Positions 1 through 14,040 of a stretch of 64,000 nt of DNA are shown here, one piece after another. The stretch's first letter is position 1. Each line of letters starts with the position of its first letter. This DNA comes from Moringa oleifera (lineage: Eukaryota; Streptophyta; Magnoliopsida; Brassicales; Moringaceae), in contig JAJFZO010000566.1 in the NCBI GenBank assembly GCA_021397835.1, forward strand, positions 1,488,001 through 1,552,000, written 5' to 3'. The position numbers were made by a program, and so were the translations under genes. The notes under the pieces are model-generated. The model saw only the letters and a program-made list of their open reading frames with translations. It was not told where the DNA came from and searched no databases.

Positions 1-1787
1 AATTCAGAAGAACATTGTTTGCTTAAAGTCATGCCAGTGTCAGCCTTGTAATGGCATCAACATATAAGTCAGATAGGGCATACCATTTCTACCTTCTAGC
101 ATCACATGAATAATCCACGAGATTCGAATTTAACGGATACAAACTCAATGACCCTCTCAGGAGAATTTGACTCCTGAAAATAAGTGTCGCTTTCAGTCAC
201 AAACATCTAAAAGAATTGCAACAATAGTCTGTGTTTCCATGGGAATCTGGCAGCCAGAGACTTGAACATAAAGATCAGAACCAAAGTCATCAACAAAGAG
301 GGAAAGAACATTATATATTCCCACAATAAATACCACTAAGTTATTCCTAAAGTTTCGCAAAAGGAATTTGGATCATATTGAACCAGACAGTGTCCTGTTA
401 TTCCTATATTACTCGGACAAGAAAACCACTAGACAAGTTATTCTCCACTTTTCGCCACCTAACCAAGATAATTCAGCTTACATTACATAAATCACCTTTG
501 AAATAACTGTCATGAGCCATCCAGAGTAGTGAGCGTCTATCTTGTCTTCAACATCGTGTAGGATTATTCACATCATCCTCTTAATAGATATCCATAGACT
601 CACCTTCATTGTTGTGTATCTAGCACAAGAATCCTGGTAGAATCAGTCATAGCAGAATCTTAATATATACCTAGGGACAAACCTCATTTGAGAAGCTATG
701 TATCCGAAGTCCCCTGCAAAGATTCTCACCCGGGCATCACTTAAAAGCAACCTTTGTCTTGGAGGCTCTGCAAAATTTTAAAAATTAACACTCAGATCTT
801 TGGAAATGCAACCAACCCATTGTTAATCTAATAACTTTGAAACAAGGAAATCGTTATGATGGCAGTGCTAAACGTTTCCTGAAAGTTCATCACCAATAGC
901 CTAAGCAAGTCAGGGTAACTCAGTATAAGAATAATGCATGCTAATTGTGCAGAATCTACATGGTTCATGAAGTAGAGAAATACAGTGGAGGAGGATGCAA
1001 GTTTCTACACTAAGAGAATCGTATAATAGCTGAAAAATTATGAGACAAGTTCAAGCACATGGAATAACTACTAATGCAGACAAAGCAAGGGACAATTTCA
1101 GATATTCTCCAAATGGTTTCATGAAGATAAGTATCATCAACTAATATCACCACAAAACTCAACTATTTTCTGTGCATTAACTAGAACAAAAATGCATGAA
1201 GTGCAAGTAAACTTGAATTATGCACAGCGATTTTCAATTGGTCGCGAAGTAACAAACCAGGACTACTTTCCAACAACACTATAAATGCCATACTTTCATG
1301 AGCTATAACACTTATGACAAGCATTTTAAAGCTATATTTTTATTGAAATTGGTCGTCTTGTTTCACCAAATTATGCTATATTTTGATGTTGCTACATTTA
1401 ATCCACTCAATACAATGGCTCCAAACTTTGTTCACCATTGATAGAGTGAGATATGTTTCCTTCAGGGAGAGCAAGGCTATCTTTATCCAATCAGATACTA
1501 AGATCTTGTGCCAAGCCAAATAACTTCATACAAGATGAATATATGGTCACCAAGTGCAGTATATTGTAACAGTGAGAGATGAGCACAAATTTAACATCAG
1601 TGAAGCAATTTTTACTGTGTCCATTTTAAACAACATAAGCAAGCTGCATCCAAGAAACAGTGTCTTCTTCCAGACTAAACCTGGCCATATCTACTTGAGT
1701 GAACACACAATCCACCCATGCATAGAGGTAAATGGTAACAGACCCGTAAGACTGCATCATCTTTTGCATTCGTGTAACAAGTAACCT
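1..1787. other. 3' flank of the BTB gene, no gene supported
   Basis: This stretch is less AT-rich than the intergenic DNA further right, but no reading frame on either strand gives a recognisable protein and I could not chain exons. The part nearest 1787 should hold the 3' untranslated region of the BTB/POZ gene, which is read leftwards. A small perfect inverted repeat (TCAGGAG, 7-nt loop, CTCCTGA) lies at about 157-177. The 76-codon open frame at 1554-1784 has no family resemblance and is probably chance. Confidence 0.5.
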
Positions 1788-4203
1788 TTATGAATTCTCG
1801 ATGGTTGCAGTTGTAATTCTTAACTGTCTTGGTGGTTCCAGCTCACCATTGCGTCTCCAGAATGCCCTCCTCCACCAAATTTCAAATCCTCTTTGTATAT
1901 TTGGACAATCTTCACCAGAGTTCAAGAACCGATTAAACCAAGAAAGCAAAATTTCTTGTTGCCAAGCTAGAGGCAGAGTGAGAATTGTATTGCTAAGACC
2001 ATCCTCAATTAGATGTCGATCAAGGCCTTTTGCTGCTCTTCTCATCCACCCAAAATCATCATAAAATGGCACCAACCATGTCTGTAAAAGCAAGCACCTC
2101 ACATCCTTTGAAGCCAACAATTGGCCTTTCCCGATTCCAACAAATAGTCTAGCAGTAACTCTGCTAACCTCATATCTGTGAACAGCTGGAACTTTAGAAT
2201 GTGCCTCAGACAATTCAGTTTGAGAAGCCCATGTTTTCAGAAAATCCTCAGCTATTTGTCTGTCAATTAAAATATCCAATATCCAATGCAAATTATCTGC
2301 CTGTCTAGCAATCTGACCCACATCCTGTAACTCGAAAGCTGCTGCCCGGAGAAAATGATGGCGAAGCAACTGCAAACATCCATCACAAGCTGAGTACAAA
2401 GACTCCTTACGAAGATCATTTTGAGATGAATTCTCACGAAGCATTTTTGAGACTAATCCTTTCATCTCACGCCTCGCCTTCTCATCTTTGCCTTCGAGAA
2501 CTACATGTAAAAGCTTGAGAAGCACTTCCTCATTGTCACTACCCTCTTCGGTTCCCTTAGTAACTTCAACAGAAACTCTCTTTAAAACTTCCCCGGCCCC
2601 AACATTTTCAAGACGTAGCTCTGACAGCAATGAAGCCACTTTCTCTTCTTCATCCTCAGCCCATGGGGCAGCTTCTAAGTACTCCAAACAAGACAACACC
2701 CCAGCATCAAATCCAATTGCTGCTGAAACCTACAAACACCACAAGACCAACCTGTTCAAAACCTTAAAATACTATTCCTTCCTTGAGAAGTTCCAGACAG
2801 TACAAACTAAACAAACATGAATTTTACTATCTGGATAATGTACAGGTGGATTCAGAAGATGTAAAAATTAGTCACTATATAAGGGAATATTTCATACTTA
2901 AGTAAAGGTGTTAGGTTTCTCAAATTCCAACGAGAAAATTAAAAAGAAAACAACTAAATCTTTTAGCATATATTTCTACAGTTGAGTCAGGAACTAAGCA
3001 ATGCACAGCCCAAAACATCCAGAGAACAAGTAGAATAAGGGATCACCTTCAAATTCTTAAATCTACAGTGTGATGTTCTTAAAATCCCAAACAACTAAAA
3101 CCTCAAATTCTAATATCTTAATTTCCTTTTCTTCCAGCAACCAAAAAAGCATAATCCCCGTAAGCACAATTCTGAAGGAAAAAGCAACTTTAATTTACCT
3201 TCAAAATCCCAAGAACTCTTGGCACATCCTCCCTCATGAGCTTCTTCCTCAGATCTTTGCAGTACATCAGCCTCAAGGTCTCGATGTAAACCTCGACGTC
3301 ATCACAATCCGCAATCTCCACAATGTATGGCACGGACGATGTTCTCTGCTGTTTCGCCCATCGATCCGACAACTTGACGGCGAAAAATCTGCTGTGAGCC
3401 ACAAGAATCTGCCTGTGCACATTCATGGAAACGCTAATCCCATCCTTCGAGCTCAGAGTGAGCTTGATATCACTCGATGTCGGGTCGTTAAACTGGTTCC
3501 CAGGGCTCCGAGTCGCCAAAAGCTCTGATATTCGCTGCATCGCCAGCTGCTGTTTGTCTTGAACCGAAATGACAACGTGAGTCGGCGTTCTTTGCGATGT
3601 TATGGCAATGTTGTTGGACTGTGGGATCTGGGTCGTTGTTCTCGGGTGAATATCGGGCTCGCTGGCCATCATCTCGAAAAGGGTAGGGCTGGATCGGGTC
3701 TTGTCCGAAGGAGGCGGTGGAGACATCGGATTCAAGAGGCCCGCAGAGAGTGCGGAGTTGAACTTAGTGAAGCTCGAAGGGAAAGAATCATGAGAAGAGT
3801 GACCGTTCGTCGATGCTGCCGAGAAGTCCATGACCGGTGATAGACTGCCCGGAGAGAATCGGATCCTGAAGGTCGAAGGAGAATCGCAAGGTGAAGCTGG
3901 TGCCGAGTCGGCTTGATATTGGTTGGCGGCGTTTCGTCTGGGCGGTGGGGGCGGGGGTGGGGTAGGGATTGGTTTAGAAGCTGCACAGCACCAGGAGTTC
4001 TCGGATGAGACAATGGTGGGCGGCTCAAGTTTCCGAGCCAAGTTCCCACTGGCAGGGTCGCTGCTGTTCTCGTTCTTGGCGGCGCATATGGTGGTAGCAG
4101 AGGAGGAGATGGTGGTTTCCTTGCACTTGCGGCGTTTGGGCTTGGTGGGCTGGGTTTGGATTCTGAGTTGCGCTGTGGTTGTGGTTGTTGTCGTTGTTGC
4201 CAT
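1788..4203 (-). CDS. BTB/POZ domain protein, At1g63850-like
   Basis: Two exons: 4203..3199 (335 codons) and 2729..1788 (313 codons plus stop), giving 648 aa. The donor reads AAG|GTAAAT and the acceptor TTTGTAG|GTT; the phase is 0, and the junction restores the family string [20 protein letters not shown]. The N-terminal 240 residues are low complexity: a poly-Thr run (residues 3-10), a basic KPKRRK patch (21-26) that could be a nuclear signal, a poly-Pro run (82-88) and many Ser/Pro. The BTB/POZ fold starts near residue 242 (SSDIKLTL, then [13 protein letters not shown]) and crosses the intron. The rest is the helical C-terminal region typical of this plant subfamily. BTB proteins usually dimerise and many act as CUL3 adaptors, but that role is inferred here. 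Arabidopsis relatives are roughly 100 residues shorter, the difference probably lying in the low-complexity N-terminus. Start: first ATG of the long frame. Confidence 0.88.
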
Positions 4204-4850
4204 GAAATGTAAATTTGTGTACTAAACCAAATATAGTTTTTATCGTCTGCTTATTGTCCTTTAGCTCACGACACTTAGCACCAAATTAGAGATAAAGATC
4301 AGCGAAGCAACAGAGAGAGAGAGAGAGAGTTAAAATTGGCGGTGTGCACGAGGAAGAGAGCTGGCCAGGTGGGTGTGTGAATTGAAGTAAAGGACACAGA
4401 GACAGAGCAGGGACAGAGAGAGAGAGAGAAAGAGAACATTAAATGTGAAGAGAGAAGAAACCCCCAATATAAAACAGACCCTCGGCCTCCATTAGCAGTA
4501 AAATAATAATCAAATCGTGTTTCTTCTTTAAGACTTTGGGTATATGCTTGGTTTGTGACTTTTCCTCTGTGTTCTTCCTTTATGGTGATGAGTCTCCCTG
4601 TGAAAGCTCTAAGGACTGTTGTCACTCTCACGCACAAGAGACAGTGAAGGGGAAGGCGCAGAGAGGGAGAGAGAGGGCCACACTGCAAGTCGGGTTCATT
4701 GTTTACATCATTTATGCTGTGCATGCGTTCATGTCTTTTGTTGGGTTCATTACTTGAAACGGGTGGCATTGTGTGGTTGGAATGCCAGCTGTATTCTGCT
4801 CTTTGGTTCTCTTTTTTCTTTTTTTTCTTACTTCTCCTTTTAAGTGGTAA
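4204..4850 (-). promoter_or_regulatory. Leader and proximal promoter of the BTB gene
   Basis: Read leftwards, this region carries two CT dinucleotide tracts (GA on the plus strand, 4312-4329 and about 4416-4434), as is common in plant 5' leaders. A 156-codon minus-strand frame crosses it (4299-4769) but is mostly translated CT repeat and matches no family. No clear minus-strand TATA box was seen. Confidence 0.4.
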
Positions 4851-7800
4851 TAAATCATTTTTCCTAATTGATTAGGGCACTCCCTCTTTATGAGTAAAAG
4901 TCACTGATAAATATATATGAAATCATTAATTAATTTTAATAATTAAACAGTTTTTATTTATGTAAGGTGGTATACTTAGATTGATATGTTTATCTACATG
5001 ACATCTAAATAAAATATCAAAATATTTAAATTATATTGAATTGTATAAAAATATATGATAATTTAATAAATTAATAATTAAAATTTTTTTGTAATTTTTA
5101 AATATTGTATTATTATTACAAATTGTAACAAACTTTTTTAAATTTCATTCACAGTGGCTTGAGCTTCCAAATTTTCTTTTATCTTGCAGATTTATCGAGC
5201 ACATAACATCATTAATTTATTATAATTAATAATTAAAATTGGAAAATTAAGTAAAAGACCTTTTTTGGTCACGGGGATCATGTGATTTGCAGCTTTGCCC
5301 TATTTTTATGTGATTAATGAGTGGTGGACACGTGGCGTGTGGAGGATACCCTTAGAAAAAGAGACTCCAGGAACCTTTGTCATCTCCTTCTGTTCTACTG
5401 TCTTATTCCTTCTTGGAGAACAAGCAGAGTGCACTGTTAGTGTGATGAGTCTAATGTACAACGCAAGAGTTGTCTTAAGTGGGCCCGGGCCACATATGAT
5501 GGGCCCGACAATGTGATATCTATTTGGATGCTTCTCTAAGGAAACATGATAAAAAAAAAGGGTTAAAAAAGTAAAAACACATCATCATTGGAAGTCATGA
5601 AGTGTTTGCACTTGGAGAAAAAAAAAAAAAGCTGCCTTACTTGCTGGTTGTTGACTCTAATGCTTTTTCTTAAAGAACGGTCTTACAAATATAGTTATAA
5701 AAATCTTTTGTTTGTCTAATTTAAACTAATGTGGAAATACCATATTTTTAAAATTAAATTGAATCGGAAAAAAAAAAGTTCAAACTTCAGAGGCCAAATC
5801 CATATGAAATTAAAAGTAGATTCATGATAATTTAATAAATAATTATAATATTTCAATCTATATTCTTATAAAACAATATAAAAATAATAATGACAATGAT
5901 AATGAAAATTATTTTTCAAAAAACTAATAAAAAAATTAAAAGAAATTATTTTTTAACTTAGTGTTTTTATTTTTAATTTTTTCAAAATAATAATATTTTT
6001 ATAAAAATACAAAATTTGTATAATAAAACGACTTCATTTCGATAATATAAATAAATCAAATCAATGTTAAATGAATTAGTTTATGAATTAGATCATTCGA
6101 GCGGTAAATTCATGATTTACCCAATCTAACCAATCACTTTGATTCGTTTTTTGAAACATGATTGATATATGATAAATTAAATAAAAGTTATTTAATATTA
6201 ATTTAAAAATTATTTAAAATCATATAAAATTCTGTAATATATTATTATTTTTAAACAAAACATGACTTTTTAAAATTTTTAAATAAATTTAATTTATCAA
6301 TTTAAATTAAAAATTCCAAATATTAAAAATATTTTTAAAATATAATATTACTAAAAATTTATAAAAATAATTATGTAAAATTATAAAACTTAAATGGTAT
6401 ACTTTATTATTTTTATATATTTTAATAATATTATTATTATTTTAATTTTTTATAATAATTTATAATTAATATTTAATTTTGAAATAATTAATAAAAATAA
6501 ATTTTATTTAAACATTTTTTTAAAATAGTTTATTTACCAAGAGAAGATAGATATACGGAATTCTATGCAAATTAATCCGGCTTAAAATACCGGATCCACA
6601 TCAAACTCGTCCCTTTAGATGGGTTGAAACTAAGCCCACCAAATATGGGTCGGATCCTAACCTTAAGTTTTCTGAAGACCGAGTCTGTGGGTTGTAGAAA
6701 TTTGAGTTGATTGCATGAATTGGATCAAATGGGTAGAAAATGGATCTTTTGCTTATGTGCAAAGCCCAATAAAACAAAAATTGTCCAAAGTCCAACATAT
6801 AACAGATCTCGGGTCCATTCACTGTCGGGTCTATAACAAATTTCGAAAGCTCTTTGTGATCCAGCACGGTTTTAGGACCCTGGGCTGCAACATAATGTTG
6901 TGTCCGCCTTTGGGCCCCATAAGGTGTTGGACATAACTTCGGAGCTAATTAGCACTAATCTGGGTTATTTAAATTAATCACTCTTCACATTTGAACTAAA
7001 CTGAGTTTCCAAGGACCACAATGTGGAAAACTCAATTTTAATCAGCTTGTTTACAAAATATTTTTTGAGTAAATATTTAAAAATTATATATTAAATCCAT
7101 TTTAGGTTAAATTTTCTTATATAATAAACTCAATTTTATATTTAAACTTTTAAATTGAATTATTTTTAAAAAAATCAGAGAATTTTTAAGATAATTTAAA
7201 AATAACAAAACATATTATTTTTTCTTGGAGAGAAAATAAAAAATATATATGTATATAAAACTAAAAAAAATTCTTTTAATATTTTGTTGAATAAATGTCA
7301 AAAAAAAAAAACTTTTAACTATATCCATTTTCTTTATATTAGACTATGATGTATCATTTTGATTTAAATTAGACCTCAATTTAAGTGATTACGAAAAGTT
7401 AAAGGTATTTTCATTTTTGATGTGTATTTTACACTCTCTTTCGAGTTTATAAATTTTTAAAATTTGAATAACTTTTTATTCACAGGTTATTTTTTATTAT
7501 AATTTTTTTAAAATTTTAATGATGTAAATTTTAATGTATATATATTTATTTTTTAAAATAAAAATTTTTGATGATAATTTAAATATTTTTAATATCTATG
7601 AATAATATTATAGTTAAAATTTATTGTATTAATTTTTTAATTTGAATATCTTTAATTTTTGATAAAATTTTAATTAAACTAAATTAAAAATCAATATTTC
7701 AATGTATAAAATAGAAAGCAAGAAATTTTTAAGTTTTATTTCATATTTATTTTTTATTTCTCTTATTTTATTACTATTTTTATTCATAATTTAAAATCTT

Positions 7801-8153
7801 ATTTTTGTAAAAGTTAAATATAAAATTGGATTAATTAGTAAAATAAAATCAATTTGAAAATCAAACTTAGTAAAGATTTTTTAAATATATTTATCGCTAC
7901 CTAAAGGTGTGAATTTGTCTTATATTTGTCCCACATGAAATTTCTTTAAAAATATGAATTTAATGCACTGAAATTTGATTTGCATATCATTAGTGTTTGG
8001 TAATAATAATAGTAATTATTGCATTTGACTAACTTTATCTAACAGAAAGAAATAACTTACAATAATTACATAAGGTAGTTGAATGTCTAATGTTTTACCC
8101 TTTTTCTTTTTTTAAAAAAAAAATTGTGATGAGTTGTTAAAAGGAAATTATAT

Positions 8154-8241
8154 CGGTGTGACGGTCACATGCATAATTACCATTTTAAATAGTAATTTTA
8201 TCACATGTAAGATCTATAATTAGCCGTGAAATTAGACACCG
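8154..8241. repeat. Imperfect palindrome, MITE-like
   Basis: The ends CGGTGT and ACACCG are inverted copies of each other. Inside, ACATG with ATAATTAC faces GTAATTTTAT with CATGT around an A/T-rich centre. The whole could fold into an imperfect hairpin of about 88 nt. No target-site duplication was established, so the assignment to a miniature inverted-repeat element is only a suggestion. Confidence 0.35.
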
Positions 8242-8709
8242 CTCCACTAATGATGTATAAATTATTCTATTAAAAGAGAAAAAAATATTAATTTAATTAA
8301 TTTTTTGATGTTTTATTAAGTATTATAAAATATCTATAAGATATTCTGTCAATTTGATACGTGTTAAGTTTTCAATAAAAAATAAATATATTTTGTAATT
8401 TATATATGTCAATATAAAAAATATAATTAATGATTTATCAAAATTCCGGTGTGTAAATTTGTTTTCCATATTTTGATATTTAACATATTAGCAATTTTGA
8501 TGTTAACTATATAATTTTAATTTTTAAATAATATTTTTTAAAATAAAAATATAATTAATTTTATATTTTATTTTATTAATAAATCAACGATCAAAAGAGT
8601 TAGATTTATCATCGTAACCCAAACTTTCTCATACTAAAATTCTAATCACAATAATATATTTAGAAAAAAAGAAAAAATGGTTCGGTGGACAAGAAAAATC
8701 ACATGAAAG

Positions 8710-8744
<35 letters not shown>

Positions 8745-11700
8745 ACAAATTAATCAATATAATAAAATAATACACACGAAGAGAGAGAGAGAGAGAGGGG
8801 CAATTTTGGAAATGGGGAAGAGGGGGTGGGGGGTTAGGTGCAAAGAACAGCAGACAACCCACATGGCAAGGTGACCACACCTCTGACTCAATTTCGTTAT
8901 CATTTCATGTGTCTCACAACTCACCTTCTTACATATTACCTCCTTTGGCATCTCCCATTCACTTGCAGGAATATGGCCTAATTAATTACAGATTAAGATA
9001 TTAGGTTTATTTGAGTTTTTTAAAAACTTATGATCTATAATAATTTAATGTAATTAATAATTAATTTTTTTATTTTATAAGTATTATGATAAATTATAAA
9101 ATTATTTTTTAATTTAAATTAATTATATAAAAAAACTTTATTTTGTTTGTAATTTCAAATTAAAATTTTAAAAAAATCTATTTGAAATTCTTATTTTTAA
9201 TTTTTTAATTTAAAATTTTTATTAATATTAACGATTATACTTATATATCAATACACGTTATATGCATGTAACTTTTATTTATATAATATATAAATTTAAA
9301 TTTTTAAAAAATTAAAAATAATAATATTTTATTTATTTTAGTAGAATTTAATGATGCGTTAAATTAATTATATAAAAAAATTCAAATATATTATTTGTAT
9401 ACGTAAAATCATTAATATTAATAAAAAATTTTACATTAAAATTTTAACATAAATTTTAAATATATATATTTTTTATAAATTCCAATATATTTACTGTAAA
9501 ACTTAAATCAGCATAAAACTCTTATTTATTAAGTACTCACTCTCTTATAAATTCATCTTTTTAAAATTTAAATTATTAATTAATTAAAATAAAAAATATT
9601 GAAATGAGTTTTTGTTGATTTTTTAAAGAGATAACAGAGTTAATTAAAAAAAACCATTAATCACAACCCAAAAGGGCAAATTTCAGAGAAACCAAGAGGT
9701 ACCCAATTGAGAGAATCCAATTCAAAAGTCAAAGAGAGACAAAGATAAATGGGTTTCATGGGTGTTGTGATTTACTTTGATTTTTGCGTACTAAGTGCTT
9801 GTCATTTTGTCTCTTAGAAGTACCCTTAAGCTGTATTGGTCCCCTACTCCCTCCCTAAACGTTTTACTGTTCTATTCGAATTTATTTATTGAGAGAGATT
9901 CAGACATTAATTTCAGAGGTTTTGGTCAGAGACAAAACGTGGGTACACAGTGAAACAGCAAGTGAGCTGTTCAAAAGAAAGCAAAAGTTGGTACAATCAC
10001 ACACTGGAAACCACATTCTTTTGCAAAACACTAAGGGGGACAGTAGATACTGCCTGTTCATGTCGCTGTTTAGTGGCTTTTCTTTTGTTTTTTTACTTCA
10101 CATTTTGGCATTGTCTTGTTTACCCAACTTGTGCAAATAAATTTAGTAATTTTTTTTCTCTAAACAAATTTGCGATATCTGATTTAATTTTTATATTTTA
10201 TATATTTAAATAATTATTTCAGTGGTTAACATATATGATCTGTCACCATGTTTTTTTTTTTCAATTTTTATGATTGATAATTTAATAAAATAAATAGTTA
10301 TTTTTAATTTTATTTTATATTAATAAAATAAATTATAAAAATACTCTTTACCTTTTGGTTGAAAAGTTCAGCACATAATAAAGACATGTTTGATTTTTAT
10401 TTTCAGAAATAGTTTTTTTTTTTTGTTTTTAAATATAAAAAATTATTTGATAATATTGTTTTATAAAAATAATTTTTAATTTTTAATTTTTTAAAAAAAA
10501 TAAGGAACGTCTTAATATTGTTTTTGTTCTGTTTTTTAACTATTAATTCTTAAATCAATTAAAAACACATAAAACATGATATTTTCATTAATAACACTGT
10601 GAAAATTATCAATCACTCTAAAAACTTTTATCAAATTATTTTTAAAATAATATTATCAAACAAATTATTTTAAAAAATAATTCTTAAAAATAATTTTTTA
10701 AAAACAAATAAAAACTAAAACACAACAAAAAAAATCTTAACAAAAAGATAAAATATGTGGTTAGTGGTAAAACAAAGGATATTTTGAGCATTACCAATCT
10801 CGGTTTAAGTGAAATATTTTATTATAAAAATATTTTTCAGAACAGAAAAAGTATTTGCATTTGTATTCTAGATAATTTCCAAAATTTCAGTACATTATTT
10901 ATCAAAACTTTGGTTATATTAATTAGGGGTAGACCGATCTTGATTTTAATATGTGCCCTTATAAACAATGATTAGCCATTGGATACATTCCCAAAAAGAA
11001 AGGAAAAAGGGCATAAGACATAACCAAATAGGCCACATGGTCCTAGTCAGTCCATATCCTCAATGATCAACATGCCCTCACATGTTATTTTCGGATCAAG
11101 ATTTTATTTTTAAAAGATGATGACAAACAGTAATTTAGTAAAATAAATTATTCAGATTTTTATATTATTATTATAAATTATTAAAAAATTAAATTTTATA
11201 TAAAAAAATTAAACACAAGTTAAGATCAATACAATATATTTATCTATTATTTTTAAAGTGAGCAAATGAAAATCCTTTTTACAATCCTAATTAGCTTTAA
11301 TCCGTAAATCACGGCTCAATTGACTATTTTATTAACTTGCTCTTAGGGTTTTACATTTTTGTTTTAACGGGTAGACAATTCCTGACAAGCAAAGTTGGGT
11401 AATCGTGTTATTCTAATCATAGTAGTAGACATGTTTGTGACGCTTAATCTGATGATGATTATCGTGGGTAATTTTCTAATACGAGACTAATGTTAATATA
11501 AGGGTCAAAATTAATCGTCCCACAAATCGTGATTTAAGGAGTAAGTAATTATCGAAAGAAAACAAAATCGACTCCAAAACGAGGATTAGACAAATGAAAT
11601 GTCAGTGATTAAGTGGAATAATATCGGACTTTAGGTTATAAAAAAAATTAACACTAAAAATAAAAATTAGGGTTTAAAAGTGGATCTCGGTTGGATTTAG

Positions 11701-13689
11701 CTGGCTCACCGTACGGTACCCGTTAATGTGTTTCCTAATGCGACCAAATGCTAAGTGTTCTAAGAAGAAAGTGTTTATTAATAGTCACTTGATCTTGTTT
11801 GCATAACCAAACGTATTATTGACCACAAATTATAAAGTTATGTGAATATTAAAAATATTATAATATATATATTTTATTTTATTTTATAAAACATAATTTT
11901 TATTTTTTAATATTTATATTATAATGGATGTATTTAAATTGAAAGAAATAATTGACGGATCAGAAAACCCATTAATTTTGAAATCTTAAAATTAACAACA
12001 AAAAAGATATTAGAAAATCTTGAGAAGATTTTGAATTATAGTTGGATGCTTTAATTATAATTATTTTTAATATATTATAAATTATAAATTATTTTAAAAT
12101 AAAATAAAAAATTGATGATTTGATATTTTTGATTTCATTAAAATTAATTTTAAAAATACATATGAAGTATCATGAATTTTTATAATATACCAAAAATATT
12201 AATTATTTGATATCTGATAAAATCGTCTTAGTTGAAAATATATGTTTTTTAATAGCATTTTATGATAGAGCCCTCCCACATAAGTTAAATACCATTTTTA
12301 AAAATATAATTTATAAATGTAAGAAAAATTAAATTTTTTATATGATATTTAGTAATTAATTATAAAATTATAGAATATGAAAATTAAATAAATAATAATG
12401 CTTCTAATATAAATTAATAATATAAAAAAATTACAATATGATTGAGATTAGAATGGGGACTGCATCGTATGGAGAGAAGGACAAGTAATGAGACGAGACA
12501 GAAAACAGAGGTGGTGGTGACTGCTGAGAGGGCTCCGCTCCATGCGGTCGGCCTTAGTGGGGTGCCCCACCTCTATATGCACAATTAACCTTAATAAAAT
12601 ACACATATTTATATATAAATATAAATACTTTTTTAAAAAATTTGATTCATATTAAATTTACAATAAAATATTAACATATTTTAATTTAATAAAATAAATA
12701 CTTAAAATATATATTTTTTATTTTTATTAAAAAATTCAACACATTATGTCTAAGCAAAAGATTTTTATTTTATAAATGTATAAAATACAAATATATTCAA
12801 ATGGGTATGTGTTAAAATTTAAGATTTTTAAAATTTTTAATTGTGCTTAATTTTTTTTAAAAATTATAACATGAGATAATTAATAAAATTAAAAATTCAA
12901 AGAAGCTTAGTTCACTTGTTAGTAAATATTAACTTATAAATTAGATTTAAGGTTTGAATTTTTTAAAATCATTAAATCTGTTTTTAGTCTTAAATAAGAA
13001 GCATCGACGGTCTCCCTCATTGGTTACTCGAATTTTTTAATTTAAATATTTTAGTTATAAAAAAATTTCTTAAAATGATATTAATTTATTTTTAATGTAA
13101 ATGTATAAAAATAGGGTTTGTATGTAAGTGGGCATGAGTTAAAACGGTGTAAAATGGGTGGGGCAGGGGGTGTTGTGGAAGTATTAGACAAGGTGTCAGA
13201 GAAGATGGGCAATAAGGGCTAAGGTGCTGCCATGGCTCATGGATGGGCATATGAGCCCCTACCCACATTGCCTCCACAACCTGCCAAGCCCTCTCTCTCT
13301 CTCCCCCATCTTTGGTTGGCTGTGTTAGGCCATAGGACTCCCTCTGTAGGGCACCCTCCCTTTCTCTTCTTTCCACAGCTACAAAATTCATTGCGTGGCA
13401 GTCAGATCAGAATTTATGGCAATTTGGTATCATTGATTCATCAATGCCCTCTTATTCTTCCCCTTTGGGACCATTTCTCAACCCAAAATTAATATTTTTA
13501 TGTTTATTTTAGTACTTTTATTTTTTAAAAAATATTTTATGTAATCGTTTAATAAAATAAATAATTATAAATATTATTTTATTAATTTATTAAAATAAAA
13601 TTTTGGATAACTATAAAAAATTGTAAATTTTTTTGAGTTTTAATTGATTTAATTTTATATTCACAGTTTTAAATTGATTAAACATAAAT

Positions 13690-14040
13690 TTTATTTAAAA
13701 ATTAAATATATTCAAAAAAAATTTAAAATGAAATTTGAAATTTTTTTTGATGAATATAAAAAATTTTTAAGCTACCAACATAAAAATTTTTAATATAAAA
13801 ATAAATATTTTTAATTATAAACTATAAAAATTTTAGAATTTTTTAATAAAACATAATTTTTAAATAAAATTATTTAAACTCAAAATATAATATAATATTT
13901 ATTTAATTTATTTTTAAAATATTTTAAATAAAAAAACTTTAATTAAATTTTTATAACTATTTGAATCAAGTTTCAAATTAAATAAAAAAAATTAAATATA
14001 AAATTAAATTAAAAAAACTTAGATATCTAAATTAAAATCC
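13690..14040 (+). repeat. Dispersed AT-rich repeat, copy 1
   Basis: This is one of five similar stretches. The shared core is a run of A/T followed by GCTACCAACATAA (13771-13783), then a segment ending near AACTATTTGAATCAAG. Copies at 27280 and 46430 have the same orientation; those at 29560 and 30180 are inverted. The order of recognisable blocks is kept between copies, which argues against chance similarity of AT-rich DNA. Boundaries are approximate. Confidence 0.45.

Noticed and set aside
3559..4225. Plus-strand open frames of 93 and 100 codons
   Set aside because: They lie antisense inside exon 1 of the BTB gene; Pro/Ser/Thr-rich coding commonly leaves open Gly/Val-rich frames on the other strand.
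4299..4769. 156-codon minus-strand frame upstream of the BTB gene
   Set aside because: It is largely translated CT repeat with no family resemblance and sits where the leader and promoter are expected.
6601..6936. Overlapping plus and minus frames (73 and 88 codons) in an island
   Set aside because: Neither resembles a known protein and they overlap on opposite strands; composition alone does not support a gene.
13160..13290. miRNA precursor
   Set aside because: The inverted repeats are short and the arms very unequal; neither arm matches a conserved plant miRNA that I can recall.
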